Source: Haliotis asinina
Lineage: Eukaryota; Mollusca; Gastropoda; Lepetellida; Haliotidae
Direction of reading: 5' to 3'
Assembly (NCBI RefSeq): GCF_037392515.1
Contig: NC_090280.1
Location: forward strand, 24,495,118-24,559,117
Length of the DNA stretch: 64,000 bases
Shown here: positions 32,349 to 45,265 of the stretch, piece by piece
Position numbering within the stretch: the stretch's first letter is position 1
Layout: every line of letters begins with the position of its first letter
Notes under the pieces: model-generated
The model's database searches: none
What the model was told of the DNA's origin: nothing
Seen by the model: the letters and a program-made list of their open reading frames with translations, nothing else
Position numbers and translations under genes: made by a program

Positions 32349-32632
32349 GTGAGTGAGTGATTTAAACTTTACCGTCACATCGGCAATATTTCAGGTATAT
32401 AGTGACGAGAACCATTAATGTTATCCATAATAGTAGACTAGGCCACATAAAAGGCGACTAACGGGATCGGGTGGTCAGACTCGATGACTTAGTTGACATA
32501 TGTGATCGGTTCCCAATCGCGCGGATCGATGTTCATACTGTTGATGACTGGATTGTCTGGTTCAGATTTGATTGTTTACAAACCGGCGCCATACAGCTGA
32601 GTGCGGCGTATAATTAACTCACTCACTCCAGA
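32349..32632 (+). mobile_element. Composite SINE-like repeat, inverted arms
   Basis: Left arm (32349-32400) is a reverse copy of the sequence at 12898. Right arm is a forward copy of the dispersed abalone repeat: 'ggcgactaacgggatcgggt', 'gatgactggattgtctggtt', 'gagtgcggcgta' and 'aactcactcactc'. The two arms are joined head to head. Confidence 0.7.
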
Positions 32633-32779
32633 ATATGAGAATGTGAAGTGTGCCTCCTCTGTATCCATCGTATCCAACTTGTAATGTACCCAGTTTATGG
32701 TAGTGCTCATTTGTGCTCATTATGTACGGGATGTCGGTTGAAAATATTTGAATAACAAACAATCTTCATAATTCATTTG

Positions 32780-32860
32780 GAGTGTTCGAGGTTTTGCCCT
32801 ACATGGCGTTTTTCCGTCCTATGGGCCTTTTGTCCACAGGGACATTCGGCAGCACAACAC
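32780..32860. repeat. 'ttttgtcc'-type repeat fragment
   Basis: 'gaggttttgccctacatggc' and 'cctatgggccttttgtccac' resemble the motif sets at 12640 and 31190. Two direct copies of 'gcacactaacattttcagac' follow at 32981 and 33010. Confidence 0.4.
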
Positions 32861-33070
32861 TAAACAACAGTCTTGTACAGTTTATGATAACCAGGACCGC
32901 TGATGACGCATCAACGCCATGATCGAGGCTGTGTGGTTTATGTACAGTGGAGTGATCCATAAGTATTCATGATGTAACTGGCACACTAACATTTTCAGAC
33001 ATAAAAATAGCACACTAACATTTTCAGACGTAGCAGTTTAATGTTGCTGACAGTAAGAATGAAATACCCT

Positions 33071-33230
33071 TTACTTGAGCGTCAACTCGATACTGGGGTA
33101 CACACATTCGACGGCTGAATGATACTCAATGTAGGAGACACACACAGGTTGAGTGCATCCACTTCCTGTTGTATGGGAATGACTCTTCTTGTACTCCATA
33201 TATCTCGGACTGGTATAGTTTTGGGATGTC
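33071..33230 (-). other. Orphan tyrosine-rich exon-like segment
   Basis: Minus strand: a strong acceptor (CTGTTTTTGCAG|AG) followed by an open frame to TAA at 33071. It encodes NYTSPRYMEYKKSH, then SYIEYHSAVECVYPSIELTL. Five tyrosines, one in VYPSI (YxxI), would suit a cytoplasmic signalling tail. No upstream exon was found on this strand, so it may be chance or a relic of another receptor. Confidence 0.3.
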
Positions 33231-33399
33231 ACTCTGCAAAAACAGATGGCCCAAAGTGGACACACAACACTGTATTCCACGTTTATACAATTGCATGAAA
33301 GTGCAGCAACGACCAGGCAGCACAACAGTGGTGATGGTCAGCCGACCTGCTCAGCCGCTGTACGAGGGTCGAAGACATTTTAACTAAGTCCTTTCTGTC

Positions 33400-35830
33400 T
33401 ACTACATGTATAGTCAGAAAATATTATCCACAACCTAACTCTTTTATTCCATTTCTTGAAGAGGTCATAGGCCTATAGTACAGAGTCTTTTAAATAACTG
33501 GTTTTTGTGTTTGTCTAGCATATCTTAAAAATGTTTTGAAATTTACATTGCCCAGTTTCTCTAAACGTCTGTAAATGTCCATTAAAACCTATTGCCACTG
33601 TGAATACCTGGATAACTTATTTGCAAAATGGACTCTTCAAAATGTACATCGGTTGACAACAGCTACGTATTCTACGTTGTGCAAATATACTTTTCTGATT
33701 TGGACAATTTACCGCCATTCTTTACGACCAGGCTTTTGTTTTAGTAGTATTTACACTGAGCAGACATTTCAAGGAATCTATTTTTGTAGAAACTTCACTG
33801 TACTCGAGAACACGATGACATTATCAGGAAACTAGAGCAAGAATGTCTAAACAATATCTGAATGCAACTAAATACCATCTGTAAAATTTTGATACACAAT
33901 TGTCGCTAATTCATTTATGAAAAAAACTCGGCCCCACTCGACTGACTGTCAGGGAGATCTGTTCCATATTATATGTATGGTAAGAAAACAGCATCTACCA
34001 ACACAGTGTTAAACTTCCGTGGCGAACCAGCCTTACTGTAAGATCAATTACAAGCAGACATGGCTGTGCTGATGACCATGATAATGATGGTTAAGCTGTC
34101 AGTAAGGTGTGAAGGTTTAGATACTCTACATTAACTCCAATATGCGTCAACTCAGTGCAAGAGTGCATGCATTTGATGGAAAATACAGAATGTATTTACA
34201 CACTTACGTAACATTATTCATGCTGAGGCCTTCTTTTTGTGTAAAATGCAAAACTCAATCAGTATGAAGATTTCTGAAGATAAAATGCATTTGATGGTTT
34301 AGATATTTGCCAGGAAGTTCGGCAATGAATACCGTGGATTATGCTGACGCAAATCAAGTGTGAGAGTACTCCCAGACCAGTATGAAGAGAATGCAACATC
34401 TGTCGAGTAGGTACACCAGAGAATTAGTGTTGTTTAAAGGACGCACTGCTAGTGACACACGGAACAACATTTGGCACATTTTCATTTACTTTTACTTTTG
34501 ATTCCCTGTACCCAGCTGGGAGGCACATGGCCAGTCTCATAACACGTAGAAAACAGATTATGAAGATAATCTATACATGTGCCATTTCTCAAAAAATCAA
34601 CTGGACTATTATGGAAACCTGACGATTTCCCTCTCTCAGCTTAACTTAGTGTCATCAGAAAAAAGTTAAAGTTTTCAACTCCTAAGACCTAAGGAATGAA
34701 ATGAGACTCAACAGTAAAGCCGCGAGAAAATTAACTTGGTACCCCGACTCAAAGAAGTAATTAGTCAAAAGGGTCATCGTTGCATTGTCAAAGTTTTAAG
34801 TTCCTAACATCTGAGGGATGAAATGAGACTCAACAATACAGTTTTAAGCTACAATAATTAATTTCACGCATTCACTGATATCCTAACGGGGAATATATGT
34901 CATGGAACAGCATGAAAAGCAAAACATTCATAAAACCCCATGAAACTTCGGGGAATACCTGAAATCACAACTATTTCACTAAACCACTGACTCTTTTAGG
35001 GAAATCCATGGTTTCACACATTCCCTGTAACACATATACCCTACAGCGAGTTTTGTAAACTCATTTATTCCAAAACAAAATCATGAAAAATTGAACTTCG
35101 CTCTCTTAAGAGTAAGAATGCACTATGAGCTCTCGCTCACTTTCTGAAATTTCGCCCACGTAGGGCTAGAAGATTCCCCTGTATAAATCTCCTATTGTAT
35201 TCTCATTAGCACGCGTCACTGTTTTTCCTGTTATAACAAAAAGGTGCCTGCATTCCGAGACCTGTAATAGTCTTCGACTCTGTTTTCTGTATCTCAACAG
35301 AAACTGAGCACTTCAGATACATACTACAATATCCATACTGAAAAAAGCCGTGTTCAGTCATAACTGTATGTATTGTGAGAAAAGATAAAATCCAGGGAAA
35401 ATATGGTGTATATGATAAAATTAAATAGCACCGACAACATTCTACGGTGACCGTCATTCTTCATAAATATATTAGTGCGCTGCATATTTGAACTAAACTT
35501 CACTTTAAAATGATTTTCCATCTCCTAGTGTTATTATTTTCAAATCTTGATGTGAAACTACACAAGAAAGGACGGCAGGTGCTCAAGGCGCTTCTTACCA
35601 GATTAATCCAATAACATATTATATTGTTGTTTTAATACATTCGGGGCCTTTATTTTTCTATTCCAATATCCACATAGACATCAATCATTTGTGCCATCGA
35701 AGTCGAATGTGAAAATAGCCTTTTCCAGCAATGAAAACCTGCTTTTTATCATAAAGCTTTTTAAAGTTCTATTTCCCATGCTAGGTATGCGATGAAATAT
35801 GACTTTGCAATTATTTTGCTTTACAAAGCT
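33400..35830. other. No gene; short direct repeat at 34670-34840
   Basis: Featureless except for two copies, about 120 bp apart, of 'aaagtttt..a.(c/t)tcctaa' followed by 'gaatgaaatgagactcaaca' (near 34670 and 34790). Confidence 0.4.
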
Positions 35831-35835
35831 AACAG

Positions 35836-35923
35836 ATGTCTTGTGATTGACGGTCTTGCACTGGCTGTGTTGCAGTTTGGATACTATTACTGCTGTTCGT
35901 GCTAACATCATGCGCTAATGATG
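35836..35923 (+). pseudogene. Signal peptide exon with premature TGA
   Basis: ATG TCT TGT GAT is followed by TGA in frame. After that, VAVWILLLLFVLTSCAND leads to donor G|GTATGT in phase 1, which fits the next exon. A possible internal acceptor, GTGTTGCAG|TTTGG, is also phase 1, so an unseen upstream exon could supply the start and avoid the TGA. Confidence 0.6.
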
Positions 35924-36119
35924 GTATGTGGTAACGTATACTAGTCGGGGTGTTTTCATGGGTTATCATGAATCGGGTCACCATTCTTTCACTCACACTA
36001 ATTCAGACTCATGTCAGTCACCCGCCACTCACGGCTCCGCCGCCCGCATATTCAAAACCACAAACTGATCTAAGATGAGATAACTCGAACGAAGCGGCCA
36101 TAATATACTACTACATCAC

Positions 36120-36505
36120 AAAAAGTTAAGCAGACATTTTTTTTCTCGTCTCGTTACATTTTCATTTATTGAAAATGCACACCATGGAATGGTGCATTAA
36201 AATGGTGAAAGATATGTACACACGATTAACAAAATGAAGTGAAATGGTATTGAACATTAACAGACTTACAAATCATCAAAAGTATGTACCCGTGAAACAG
36301 TCGTGAAAAATGCGTTGCATTGATGGAGGAATATGTTAACATTATAGTTGAAGTCTGTTTGGGACAATGAAACTGTTCAGTAACGCGTATGGCCACCATG
36401 GGCCCAATTGCAAGATTCCACAACTCTTTGCATTGACCGAATGAATCTTTAAAGTTTCTGTTGTGGAATGTTCTGTCATTTTCACATTAACGCCTGCCCA
36501 AGTTC
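36120..36505. other. Intron, no recognised feature
   Basis: AT-rich, between the signal exon and the SINE at 36511. Confidence 0.4.
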
Positions 36506-36510
36506 ACCCT

Positions 36511-36729
36511 GGGGGGACCCGTGAAGGTCCCGGGGTAGAATAGACCTTCACCAACCCATGCTTGAAGGTATGTATTGGCTGACACATGTCATCGGTTCCT
36601 GATTGCGCAGATCAATGCTCATGTTGTTGATCACTGGATTGTCTGGTCCAGACTCGATTATTTACAGACTACCGCCATATATCTAGAATATTGTTGAGTG
36701 CGGCGTAAAACTACACTAACTCACTCACT
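36511..36729 (+). mobile_element. Dispersed abalone SINE-like repeat
   Basis: Starts 'ggggggacccgtgaaggtcc' and ends 'gtgcggcgtaaaactacactaactcactcac', with 'gatcactggattgtctggtc' inside. An internal part after 'cccatgcttg' is deleted. Confidence 0.8.
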
Positions 36730-37212
36730 TATCCTGGGTGTGAACACTGAGACCGTACGCACGACTTCCAATAATACCCCATGCATATTCAGTGGTATTA
36801 AGATCAAGTGACCTTACAGGCCATTTCATATGTGGGATGTTGTTGATCTAAACAACATCATTAACAACTCTTTCTCAGGCATTATCATCCATCAAAAAAA
36901 GTTAGGACCCGCTTGTTGTACCAGAGGAATGATTGTTGGTAGGCTCACATCGATCAGGGTGCATTTGTGAAGAGTGGAGCACATTCATGGCACAAAATTT
37001 GCATCTTGTAATTAAGGGTGGTTGTGGTCGGGCAATGTCAGTGTTTTTAGTTAAATTGATTTGACAGTCACTAAAGGGCACGTATTCTTTAAATATTTTC
37101 CTTTCAGTAACATGTAGGCTAAAATCACTATTGAGATTGATAAATATCTTACACTGAAAGAACTTGTTGCTTTTTTGTGAGGAGTATATATCCATACAAC
37201 TTGTATTTGCAG

Positions 37213-37346
37213 CGGAAAATGTGACAGTGTGCGCCAACGAAACTGCTTCCTTTGTGTGGGATTATGAAGTCCCTCCATTCTTTGCAGTCGAGTGGTTTTT
37301 TGAAACGACACGGATAGCAGAGACACTCAAAGAAGATTTTTCACCG
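37213..37346 (+). pseudogene. First half of V-like Ig domain
   Basis: Acceptor TTGTATTTGCAG|CG, donor CCG|GTATTG (phase 0). Encodes ENVTVCANETASFVWDYEV and VEWFFETTRIAE, with sequons NVT and NET and a core EWFF. The usual B-strand Cys position appears to be Trp (FVWDY), with the Cys shifted to VTVC. Confidence 0.7.
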
Positions 37347-38119
37347 GTATTGTAATATCCCATTTGATGACATGGCATCCTGGAATGCAAGATGCCCATC
37401 TTGAGCAACTAATCATCCACGTTTTGGTGCATATTTATTTTACATCATTCATAAGGAATGGCTGCAGATGTCATTGTTAATGTCATCACAGACAGCACAG
37501 AAATACGATACCAATTTTGTTAACACAGTACCAAAGCTCTTGGATTTAAAAGAAATACTTGCCGCAACAGTTATATTACAGAGGGTTATGCTAGGTTGAG
37601 CAAATGAGTGTGAAGCACTTGAAGCAGGTAGATAGATTACAAATATCTATTTGTAATTCCCGGAAATACTCAAATACTCAAAGGCACTAAATTATGCCTT
37701 CAGTACGTCTGAACTATATAGAAGTATAGAAGCTACTGACCTCACGGTGGCTGTGGTTGCTAACTCGGGCACCCACTTTCAAACTCGGTAATATAACATA
37801 ACAAAGATAACATAATATCTTCACATGGGGTTTTATGTCGTTTTACATGTGCTCATCTCCATTTTGAGAATTTGAAGACTGACTTGGTGTTGGGGCTGGT
37901 TAAGGGTTGAGAATTATTTGGTAGGGTTGTTAATCTTTTCCAATGACTGACAATTAATGCTGGACAGAGAGCAATTGGGTTACACCGAGTCCAAGAACTC
38001 CTTTTTCGAGCCTATACGGCAGTTTCCTTAGTAAAAGTTATTATTTCAAGGGGAAATCGAGGTAGACGGGTGTGTCCGCTGATAATGAATGGAGGTTTTT
38101 CCATATATTGTTCTGCCGA

Positions 38120-38177
38120 ATTACCGCCATATAGCTGGAATATTGCTGAGTGTGGCGTAAAACTAAACCCACTCAGA
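38120..38177 (+). mobile_element. SINE-like tail remnant
   Basis: 'ccgccatatagctggaatattgctgagtgtggcgtaaaactaaacccactc' equals the 3' end of the repeat at 36511. Confidence 0.65.
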
Positions 38178-38675
38178 AATTCTGCCGAATTCCTGACGGA
38201 ACATGTTTTTAGGTTGGCACACCAAACTAATTCGGCATTACATTTGGGTGTGAAGAAAATTTGTGACAACATTGTGTCCCTAATTTGCGACATGATGTGG
38301 TTGAATCTGGCAAAACCTGGCATGTGAGCCATATGGCTGGCAAACAAAGTCAGTAACTACCGAACCATTAAAACCCATTCCAGATTTGAAGAGCCTTATA
38401 ACAGGGTCATCATTGATTGTTTTGGTCTTCACCTAAAACTAAGGTCAGGAATTCCGTTCAATCTAATTAGCTACACTATTACTCATGAGTGAACCGTACA
38501 TTGTCTACATTGCCTTGTCAAGACCTTTTAATTCGATAACTATCGATGCAAAAATGGTGCCTGTAAAGGTTTTTATCGCTCACCGACTCTAGAAGTTTGT
38601 CCATAGTGGCAACGCTTTATAGTCAGTTCACGTCTTTCTTTGTGTGACTAATTGTGGTGTGTCTTCTCTCTTCAG

Positions 38676-38853
38676 GAGTCCCTCAGTATCAACGGCATCT
38701 ACAAATCCCGGTTTTATCTGCTGGATGAAACTGAAAAATTTGGTTTCAATCTAACAAATGTCACCTGGGATGACAGAGGAGAGTACAAGTGTAAACTGAT
38801 CTTGCAAAGCACCCAAATCCCCCATTAGCTGAACAAGATATTAATAGTTCAAG
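38676..38853 (+). pseudogene. Second half of V-like Ig domain with TAG
   Basis: Acceptor TCTCTTCAG|GAG, donor CAAG|GTAAAG (phase 1). Contains FGFNLTNVTWDDRGEYKC, the DxGxYxC hallmark of the Ig F strand. TAG at 38826-38828 falls just before the G strand (LNKILIVQ), which continues in the same frame after the stop. The rest of the exon looks well preserved. Confidence 0.72.
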
Positions 38854-39784
38854 GTAAAGTCAATAAACACAAATCTGTGTTGAGAACTAATTGAATCAGT
38901 TAAAAGAGTATGAAATCACCGAACCAGACTACCTGAAACATACCTGGTCTCATAGACGCGTGGACCTGCCAACGCGCCACCAAAAAACAACACAAAACAT
39001 GACAAAAACAACAAACAAACATAAATCTCAACAAAGCAACAACTGTTTCATTCACTCGTTAAAATTCTCCTCATACAATCAGGAAGTGCTCTTGAGATTC
39101 TGTGCATATGCGTTTTGGTTGTATGAAATGACATAATTCTGGAAATTATTTTTTCTTTACATATAAGGAGAAGATTTTCTGCAAGACCCATAGTGCAAAG
39201 ATAACCCATCGTTATTAATTTTATAAAAACTTCAGTACAAAATACATTTCTGATATTTAACTTCGCTCACTTATAATCGGGATTAACTCCCAGGGTGCCA
39301 CAGGGATATGTATGTCCTTCCTCTTCAACCCTCACTTTGAAGTCCGATAGTGAAATGGCCTATTTAATCATGTTGTCGCCCATATGTACTAAAACGACAA
39401 TGTATAGGCAATAATCAGGCACAGCACCCGTCAAAATGAAAGGGTCTTAACAAAATTGATCTGTTAACACACCATCACAACAAATCCATTTAAAACCAAC
39501 ACGAAACCAAAGCAATCCTCAGAAGCATTTACGATTTCCCATAACGCTTGTGGATATGCATCTTGAGATGGCTATCAGCGATGGGTGATCCAATGTCTTC
39601 GGTACGACTGACGGGGCTGTACACTCCATGCCGGGACAATTCGTTCCTGTTTTAAGTAGGCATCAACGACCCTGGACCCGGGCGATGTGTGGGAGGCAAA
39701 TCGGATGGCGCCAGCACATTGTTTCACGTAAACCATTGTGAATTTTATTCAATAAATCATTACTACATGTATCTATCCCAATAG

Positions 39785-41548
39785 ATGAAGAGAAGCTCAT
39801 GTGATGCCGCTTCATAAAAAAGAAAATAAGCCTAGTTGTAGCAATTACCGACCCATTTCTCTAATCAGTTGTTTAGGGAAAATGTTTGAAATTGTTTTCA
39901 TGAAGCATATGTCTAACTATTTTCTGGACAATACATTGTTGTACAAATATCATTTCAGATTTGAAGTGGGCCAGTCTACGACACCTCAGTTTAATAGAAC
40001 TATATATTAACAGTATTTGCTCAGGTCTAGATAGACGTGAAGACTAGTGGATGGTGGTTTATTTTGATGTTTCAAAGGTATTTGACGGAGTGTGGCTCAC
40101 GGGTTTACTGAATGTTACATCAGTGGTAGAACTCAAAAGATGGTTCGTTATCAGATCCCTAATCTCTTGCTGGTGGGGTACCCCGGGGATCAGTCCTGGG
40201 TCCCTTTCTATTGGCAGTATATCTTAATGATATTGCCGATGAGTTAGATTGTGCAGCAGGCATGTTCGTAGATGATACATCTATGGGATTTTCATCGATA
40301 AATCACAGGCTTATGCAAGATACACTCAATAGGAACTTATCGTGCTGGGCAGCAGTTGGCTTTTGACATACAATCCCAACACAGCAGAAGCTATGCGTTT
40401 CAGTCTTAAACATGATGATAACATTCTGGATTTAGAATTTGAAAATCAGTGTGTCCGCCGGAAAAATCTCATAAACATCTTAGAGTAACCTTTTCTTCTG
40501 ACTGTAAGTGGAACAACGTACTTGATGGCTTCAGCAGTGAGAAAATTAAAGTTCACGCTGAACAGGGACAGCCTAGATAAGATCTATATCGTATTCATCA
40601 GCCCACACCTTGAATGTGCCTGTGAATTGTGGGATGGTTGTTCGATAGATTTAACCTAAAACCTTGAAAAAGTTCAGTTTGAGGCCGCCAGGATAGTTAC
40701 TGGTTTACCAAAATATGGTTCTAGAGATAATTTATGAAGCAGGTTGGTAATTGTTAAAAGAGAGAAGAGGATCTTGTAAACTGTCTTTATTCTATAATAT
40801 CTACAACAAAACACGCTCCATCCGACCTTTTAGATCCTATGCCCAAACTGTTGAATCCAGGGCAAATCATAATCTGAGAAACTTGTCCTATTCCCGCACA
40901 AGTCTCTACACTCAATCATTCCTCCCTTCATCTTCACAACTATGGAATAATGTACCTTTGCATGATTCCGTTAAAAGTTTTAAATCGTAAATAAGCTCGC
41001 ATAAGTCAAAAGCGCCATGATTTGGTGACAGATGTTACCATAAATGTAATTCATAAGCAGGTGAGATACTAGTATTCAAACAGTAGATTAAATGGTGATC
41101 TGTATAGGATTGGTCTCATTGTGAATCCAGAATGTAGCATTTACCTGTGAAAATGTTCATCATTATTTTATGGAATGTTCTTTGTATTGTAATATCAGAC
41201 GGGAAATGTTTCAAAATATTAACAAAATCTGAAGCATTAGAGCACAAAAAAACTAGAGTTACCATTAAATGGCAGTGCAGATCTTACGTTCAGTGACAAT
41301 AAATAGAAGATTAAAGAAGTTCAAAAATATAAATCAAACTCCAAACGAATCATGATTTCATATAATGTTTATGATCTAAGTAATGAGGGTATTCAATGTA
41401 TTACTTTATTATTCTCCTTTTGTATATACTTTTCTATCCCTGTACATATAGTTTGTTTCACTTTTGCATGTGAGCACTACAATAGGACAGGGTTTGACTA
41501 AGTTGTACCCAATCCATTCTCTTGAATAAATATGTTTAAATCAATCAA
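39785..41548 (+). mobile_element. Decayed LINE fragment (CR1/Jockey-like)
   Basis: Plus-strand pieces read VMPLHKKENKPSCSNYRPIS, LISCLGKMFE (RT start, 39801), then frames with many stops, then the typical C-terminal piece NLRNLSYSRTSLYTQSFLPS and LWNNVPL (40860-40980). Ends near 'cttgaataaatatgtttaaatcaatcaaac', a short-repeat tail. It sits in the intron between the V domain and the stalk exon. Confidence 0.75.
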
Positions 41549-41910
41549 ACGTGCACATCCAGAAGGTCATCCCTGCAGCACATGCACCATACACCGTTGC
41601 TAGAACCTCTAATGGTCCCTCCCGATTGTGCGTCTCAACTGTAGGTGTCATCATGGTCTAAGTTTGAAGTCGGATCTCATTCTTGTCGTTGCCACACATA
41701 ATCATGACGACCTGCGAAATTCAAACAATATCGCTAGTCAAGAGTGAACGATACTAGGACCCATTCCTGGTCTCTCCAAATGACGTGATCTTTAGTTTAA
41801 TCCAAACGTTCCTGCCTGCGACGATGCTTCATTGATCAGTCTCATAGAGAAAGCAACGTACTGTATGAGAAGAAAGGCGAACGAACACCACTGGCGTCAA
41901 ATATCTGCGG

Positions 41911-42065
41911 GGCGATGGGATAGCTTAGTAAATGACGGGTTCGGTCGTAACACCGAAGGTTCGGTTTCTTACATGGGTACAATATGTAAGGCCCATTTTT
42001 TGTTTCCTCCGCCGGGATATTGCTGGAATATTGCTGAAAAGGGCGTAAAGCTACATTCACTCACC
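41911..42065 (+). mobile_element. tRNA-derived SINE, diverged
   Basis: 'ggggcgatgggatagcttag' head, 'ggtacaatatgtaaggccca' body and 'gggcgtaaagctacattcactcac' tail match the family at 4100. Confidence 0.72.
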
Positions 42066-42069
42066 CATA

Positions 42070-42790
42070 GGTAGTGGTATACTTAAACAGCACTGAGCTG
42101 GCATAGATTATGATCTGATAATCATGAGAGAGTATATGAGTATACACCATGTATTAAAGCCAATATCAGAATTTTACTACACTCTTGTACTAGAAGAAAT
42201 GGAAGACAATGTGTGACTGCAGGAAAGGGAGTGCTGACACTGACAAATGACTGAGACCAGGATGACAGCTGAGGTAGAGGTTGTGTGGTGATTATACGAC
42301 GCATCACAATACGATAAAGAGGATTACCCAAACTGAATAGTGACAAATATGGGAAATTTATTATTTAGATCAATTCTGAGATCACCCAAATTTACAAGGG
42401 TTAATGTCTTAATTGTTTTAGATGTTCTGATATAGTTGTTATAACGGAAGCATGATTAAAATACAAAGTGCCATTGACAACGTCAGTTTGGTCCTACAGG
42501 TAAAGTACTCCAGGAGTCCTTTTATTTTACTTTAAATTTACTCCAGGAGTATAAATTCTTACGTGCGTAAATTGATTTTGTGACGTTTACGTGGTCAGTT
42601 TACGTACCACAATATACTTACCACATAGTCACATATACTCTTGCAAGTAAATGTGTGCTTGTAGACGTGATGCATTTTTTCTCAGAATATGAATGTATTA
42701 ATCAAAAAAGGCAGACAACATATTTGCAAGGCAAACATAAAGCCGGATAACTAAATATGATTGAAAACTTGTGATTCCTCTGGCACTTAC
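42070..42790. other. Intron, no recognised feature
   Basis: Short duplicate 'ctccaggagt' at 42509 and 42541; otherwise nothing. Confidence 0.4.
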
Positions 42791-42791
42791 A

Positions 42792-42950
42792 GGGCGGTGG
42801 GGAAGCCTAGTGGTTAAAGCGTTCACTTGTCATGACGAAGACCTGGGTTCATTTGTACACATGGGTCCGATATGTGAAGCTCATTTCTGGTGTCTTTACA
42901 GAGATATTGCTGGAATATTGCTAAAGCTGCTTATAACCATACTCACACTA
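42792..42950 (+). mobile_element. tRNA-derived SINE
   Basis: 'gggcggtggggaagcctagtggttaaagcg' head with an A box, 'ctcatttctggtgtc' body and 'attgctggaatattgctaaa' tail. Confidence 0.78.
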
Positions 42951-42959
42951 TGGCACTTG

Positions 42960-44600
42960 CAGAACTTGAAGCTGAAAAAAAGATCCCTACAAAAGCCAAT
43001 ACCAGTGTTTTATGTATATACATGCTCCATTTTAAGCTCACATATTCTGAACTGAAAATGCAAGAACAAGGGTGTTTAACCTTTATAGGTGTAAACAGCA
43101 CTTGTGTCTCTTATGGTGTTCTAGCTTCTTCGGTACAATTTGGGAAATTCAGATGAATATGTGAATTTCCAATCCTTCATAAATATAAATATAAAGGAAA
43201 CTAGTAGAATGAAATAAATAGACAAGAATGTCATTGATAAATGAATAGATGAAGGAAAAAATGCGCCAGAAAAATTTAAAGATACAAATATTGGCGTTTC
43301 CTATTTTCGCGGTACTTACGGATATCGGCTGAAAAAATAATGCAAACAGTTCTTTTCGTGTGAGTGCTTGTTGTTTATAACTAACAAGTGCATCTATCAA
43401 GTGCTTGAGCCATCAGAGGTACTACCACTCTTGAGCTGGATGAAATAAAATTTCGTCCGCCGCTGACTTGTCGAGGCGTCTCCCATTCTAGAAAGTAACG
43501 TCAGTAGGTGTAAGAAAGGGGAATCCTATCGAAAAGGACAGGAAAAAAGTTACGTTTTTTCCAGGTTGGTTAAAAAGTCACGAACATTCCTTGCATTGCA
43601 ACATTTTGATCATTCGTAGACGTGTTCCACTTCCTAGTTACCGGTCAGTGATGTAAACAACCGCTAACTATCACGCATCGGCGATCTCAGCAGAGAACGT
43701 GTTTACCCACAGAATAGGAGACGGCCCTATGTATCAATAAATCCGCTTTCCCCTCTTAATACCTGTTTGTTTGTCTGGTTTGGTTCGGTTCGGTTACTTG
43801 TGTTACCCTAAAATCTCCACTTTATGTGCATTTTGTTGGGGAATGCTTAAGGCACTATCACCGCTGTAGGAAGTAACAGCGAATTGTTATCGTTTGTGTA
43901 ATGAGCTTCATTTCTATTTCCATTCCCAAAATTCGCCGCAACACTGTTGTAACGAAACTTTGTCAAGGACGATAACTCAAATCGTAAAATGTCGAATTGT
44001 GCATGTCCAGGAAATTGAGACATGCCTTTCCATATCATGGTGTCCGCAAGGATGTGAATGAATACTTAATTGAGATGAATACCTCCACAATCATTTCTTT
44101 TACATTTATCCTCAAGCTAAGTCATAAAATGTGCATGATTGCTGATGAAAGATATTTGGCAGATACGACAGCATGACAGAAGGTGAGATATGCTGCTGGA
44201 TATTTTCCTTTTAGATTTTAGTATTTTGCGTATGATATTGTTTCAATTACGGTACTGCAACAAAAAGTGCCATGTTTCATACGTAAATGTCTAAACGTCA
44301 TGATTGTTTACAATTCATTCACATGTGGTCATTCATCTATGCTTCAGTTCAACTCAGTTCAAACAGCAACTGAAATCGAGTCATATTTTGAGAAATGTCA
44401 TGTTTTCGTATTCATTTTTAGATTGTAACACACGCGGCATCTCGATCTCTTCGCCAGGTACGTGGCATCTATAAATCATGAGTCACCCTTGCTTGCACAA
44501 CAAAGCTGAACATTCAGTTTTATGTCACATTCCTTTTGAATGGTACAAGGCTCAGTAACGAATCGTGGAGAATTCTGCTATTTTTTCATGCACATATCCA
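42960..44600. other. Intron, no recognised feature
   Basis: AT-rich DNA without a supported exon or repeat. Confidence 0.4.
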
Positions 44601-44609
44601 AAGACTGCA

Positions 44610-44755
44610 ATATTGGATTTGTAACCAAGTCTATTATTCGAAAGTCATTCGCCTTTCCCCCATGTTGTCCCAAGCCATGAGGGTCATTTCTGGTGTTGTC
44701 TTCAGTGTTTTGTTGGAAAATGGCAGAAATCATTTCTAAAACATACTCACTCACT
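44610..44755 (+). mobile_element. Strongly diverged tRNA-SINE
   Basis: 'gggtcatttctggtgttgtcttcag' and 'taaaacatactcactcac' keep the family pattern; the head is lost. Confidence 0.5.
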
Positions 44756-44876
44756 TTTCCATAACAGAAATGAATGTGCGTCAGCTTCGTGCTGTTGATG
44801 TTTCAGGTGAATGATTACAAATAATGACGCATTATATGAAACACTGGCTCTTACTGAATTCCCATTCATGTTTCAG

Positions 44877-44900
44877 GTGACAGAACAACAACACCCACAG
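44877..44900 (+). CDS. Stalk microexon (24 nt)
   Basis: Acceptor CATGTTTCAG|GT, donor ACAG|GTATGT, phase 1 to phase 1, encoding GDRTTTPT: a Thr/Pro stalk likely to be O-glycosylated. A near copy of its acceptor region at 44799 leads straight to a stop and is not used. Confidence 0.55.
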
Positions 44901-45265
44901 GTATGTTTTTGCTCCACATCTTAGCATGTTCTATGACTTTGTGTGTTTTGTCTCAGACACATTATGACTTTCAAACACCTTCAAAGAAAAGACTTTTACA
45001 AAACTGTTGTTTTCCATACAGGTTTTACGTATTGCGAGTTCACATAATCAAATCACAGACAACACTGGACAACCCGAACGAACCATGTTAGAGTTGCCAT
45101 GAACAGCTGATTCTCCCATATATTTTACCCACACGCTTTATGACTACTCACGTTTTTAAGTGTATATATACACGTACTATATTTTGTTTGCACGTATCCA
45201 AGAGTGCAGGTGATTTTGTCTGATAATGTGATTAAAGGTAACCGTTTGTTTTTCGTTTATTGCAG

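Noticed and set aside
37051..37326. Minus-strand frames over the V-domain exon
   Set aside because: Antisense to the exon at 37213; no splice signals or domain on that strand.
44780..44830. An additional stalk microexon after 'gatgtttcag' at 44799
   Set aside because: The frame meets TGA two codons after the acceptor; it looks like a decayed copy of the microexon acceptor at 44877.
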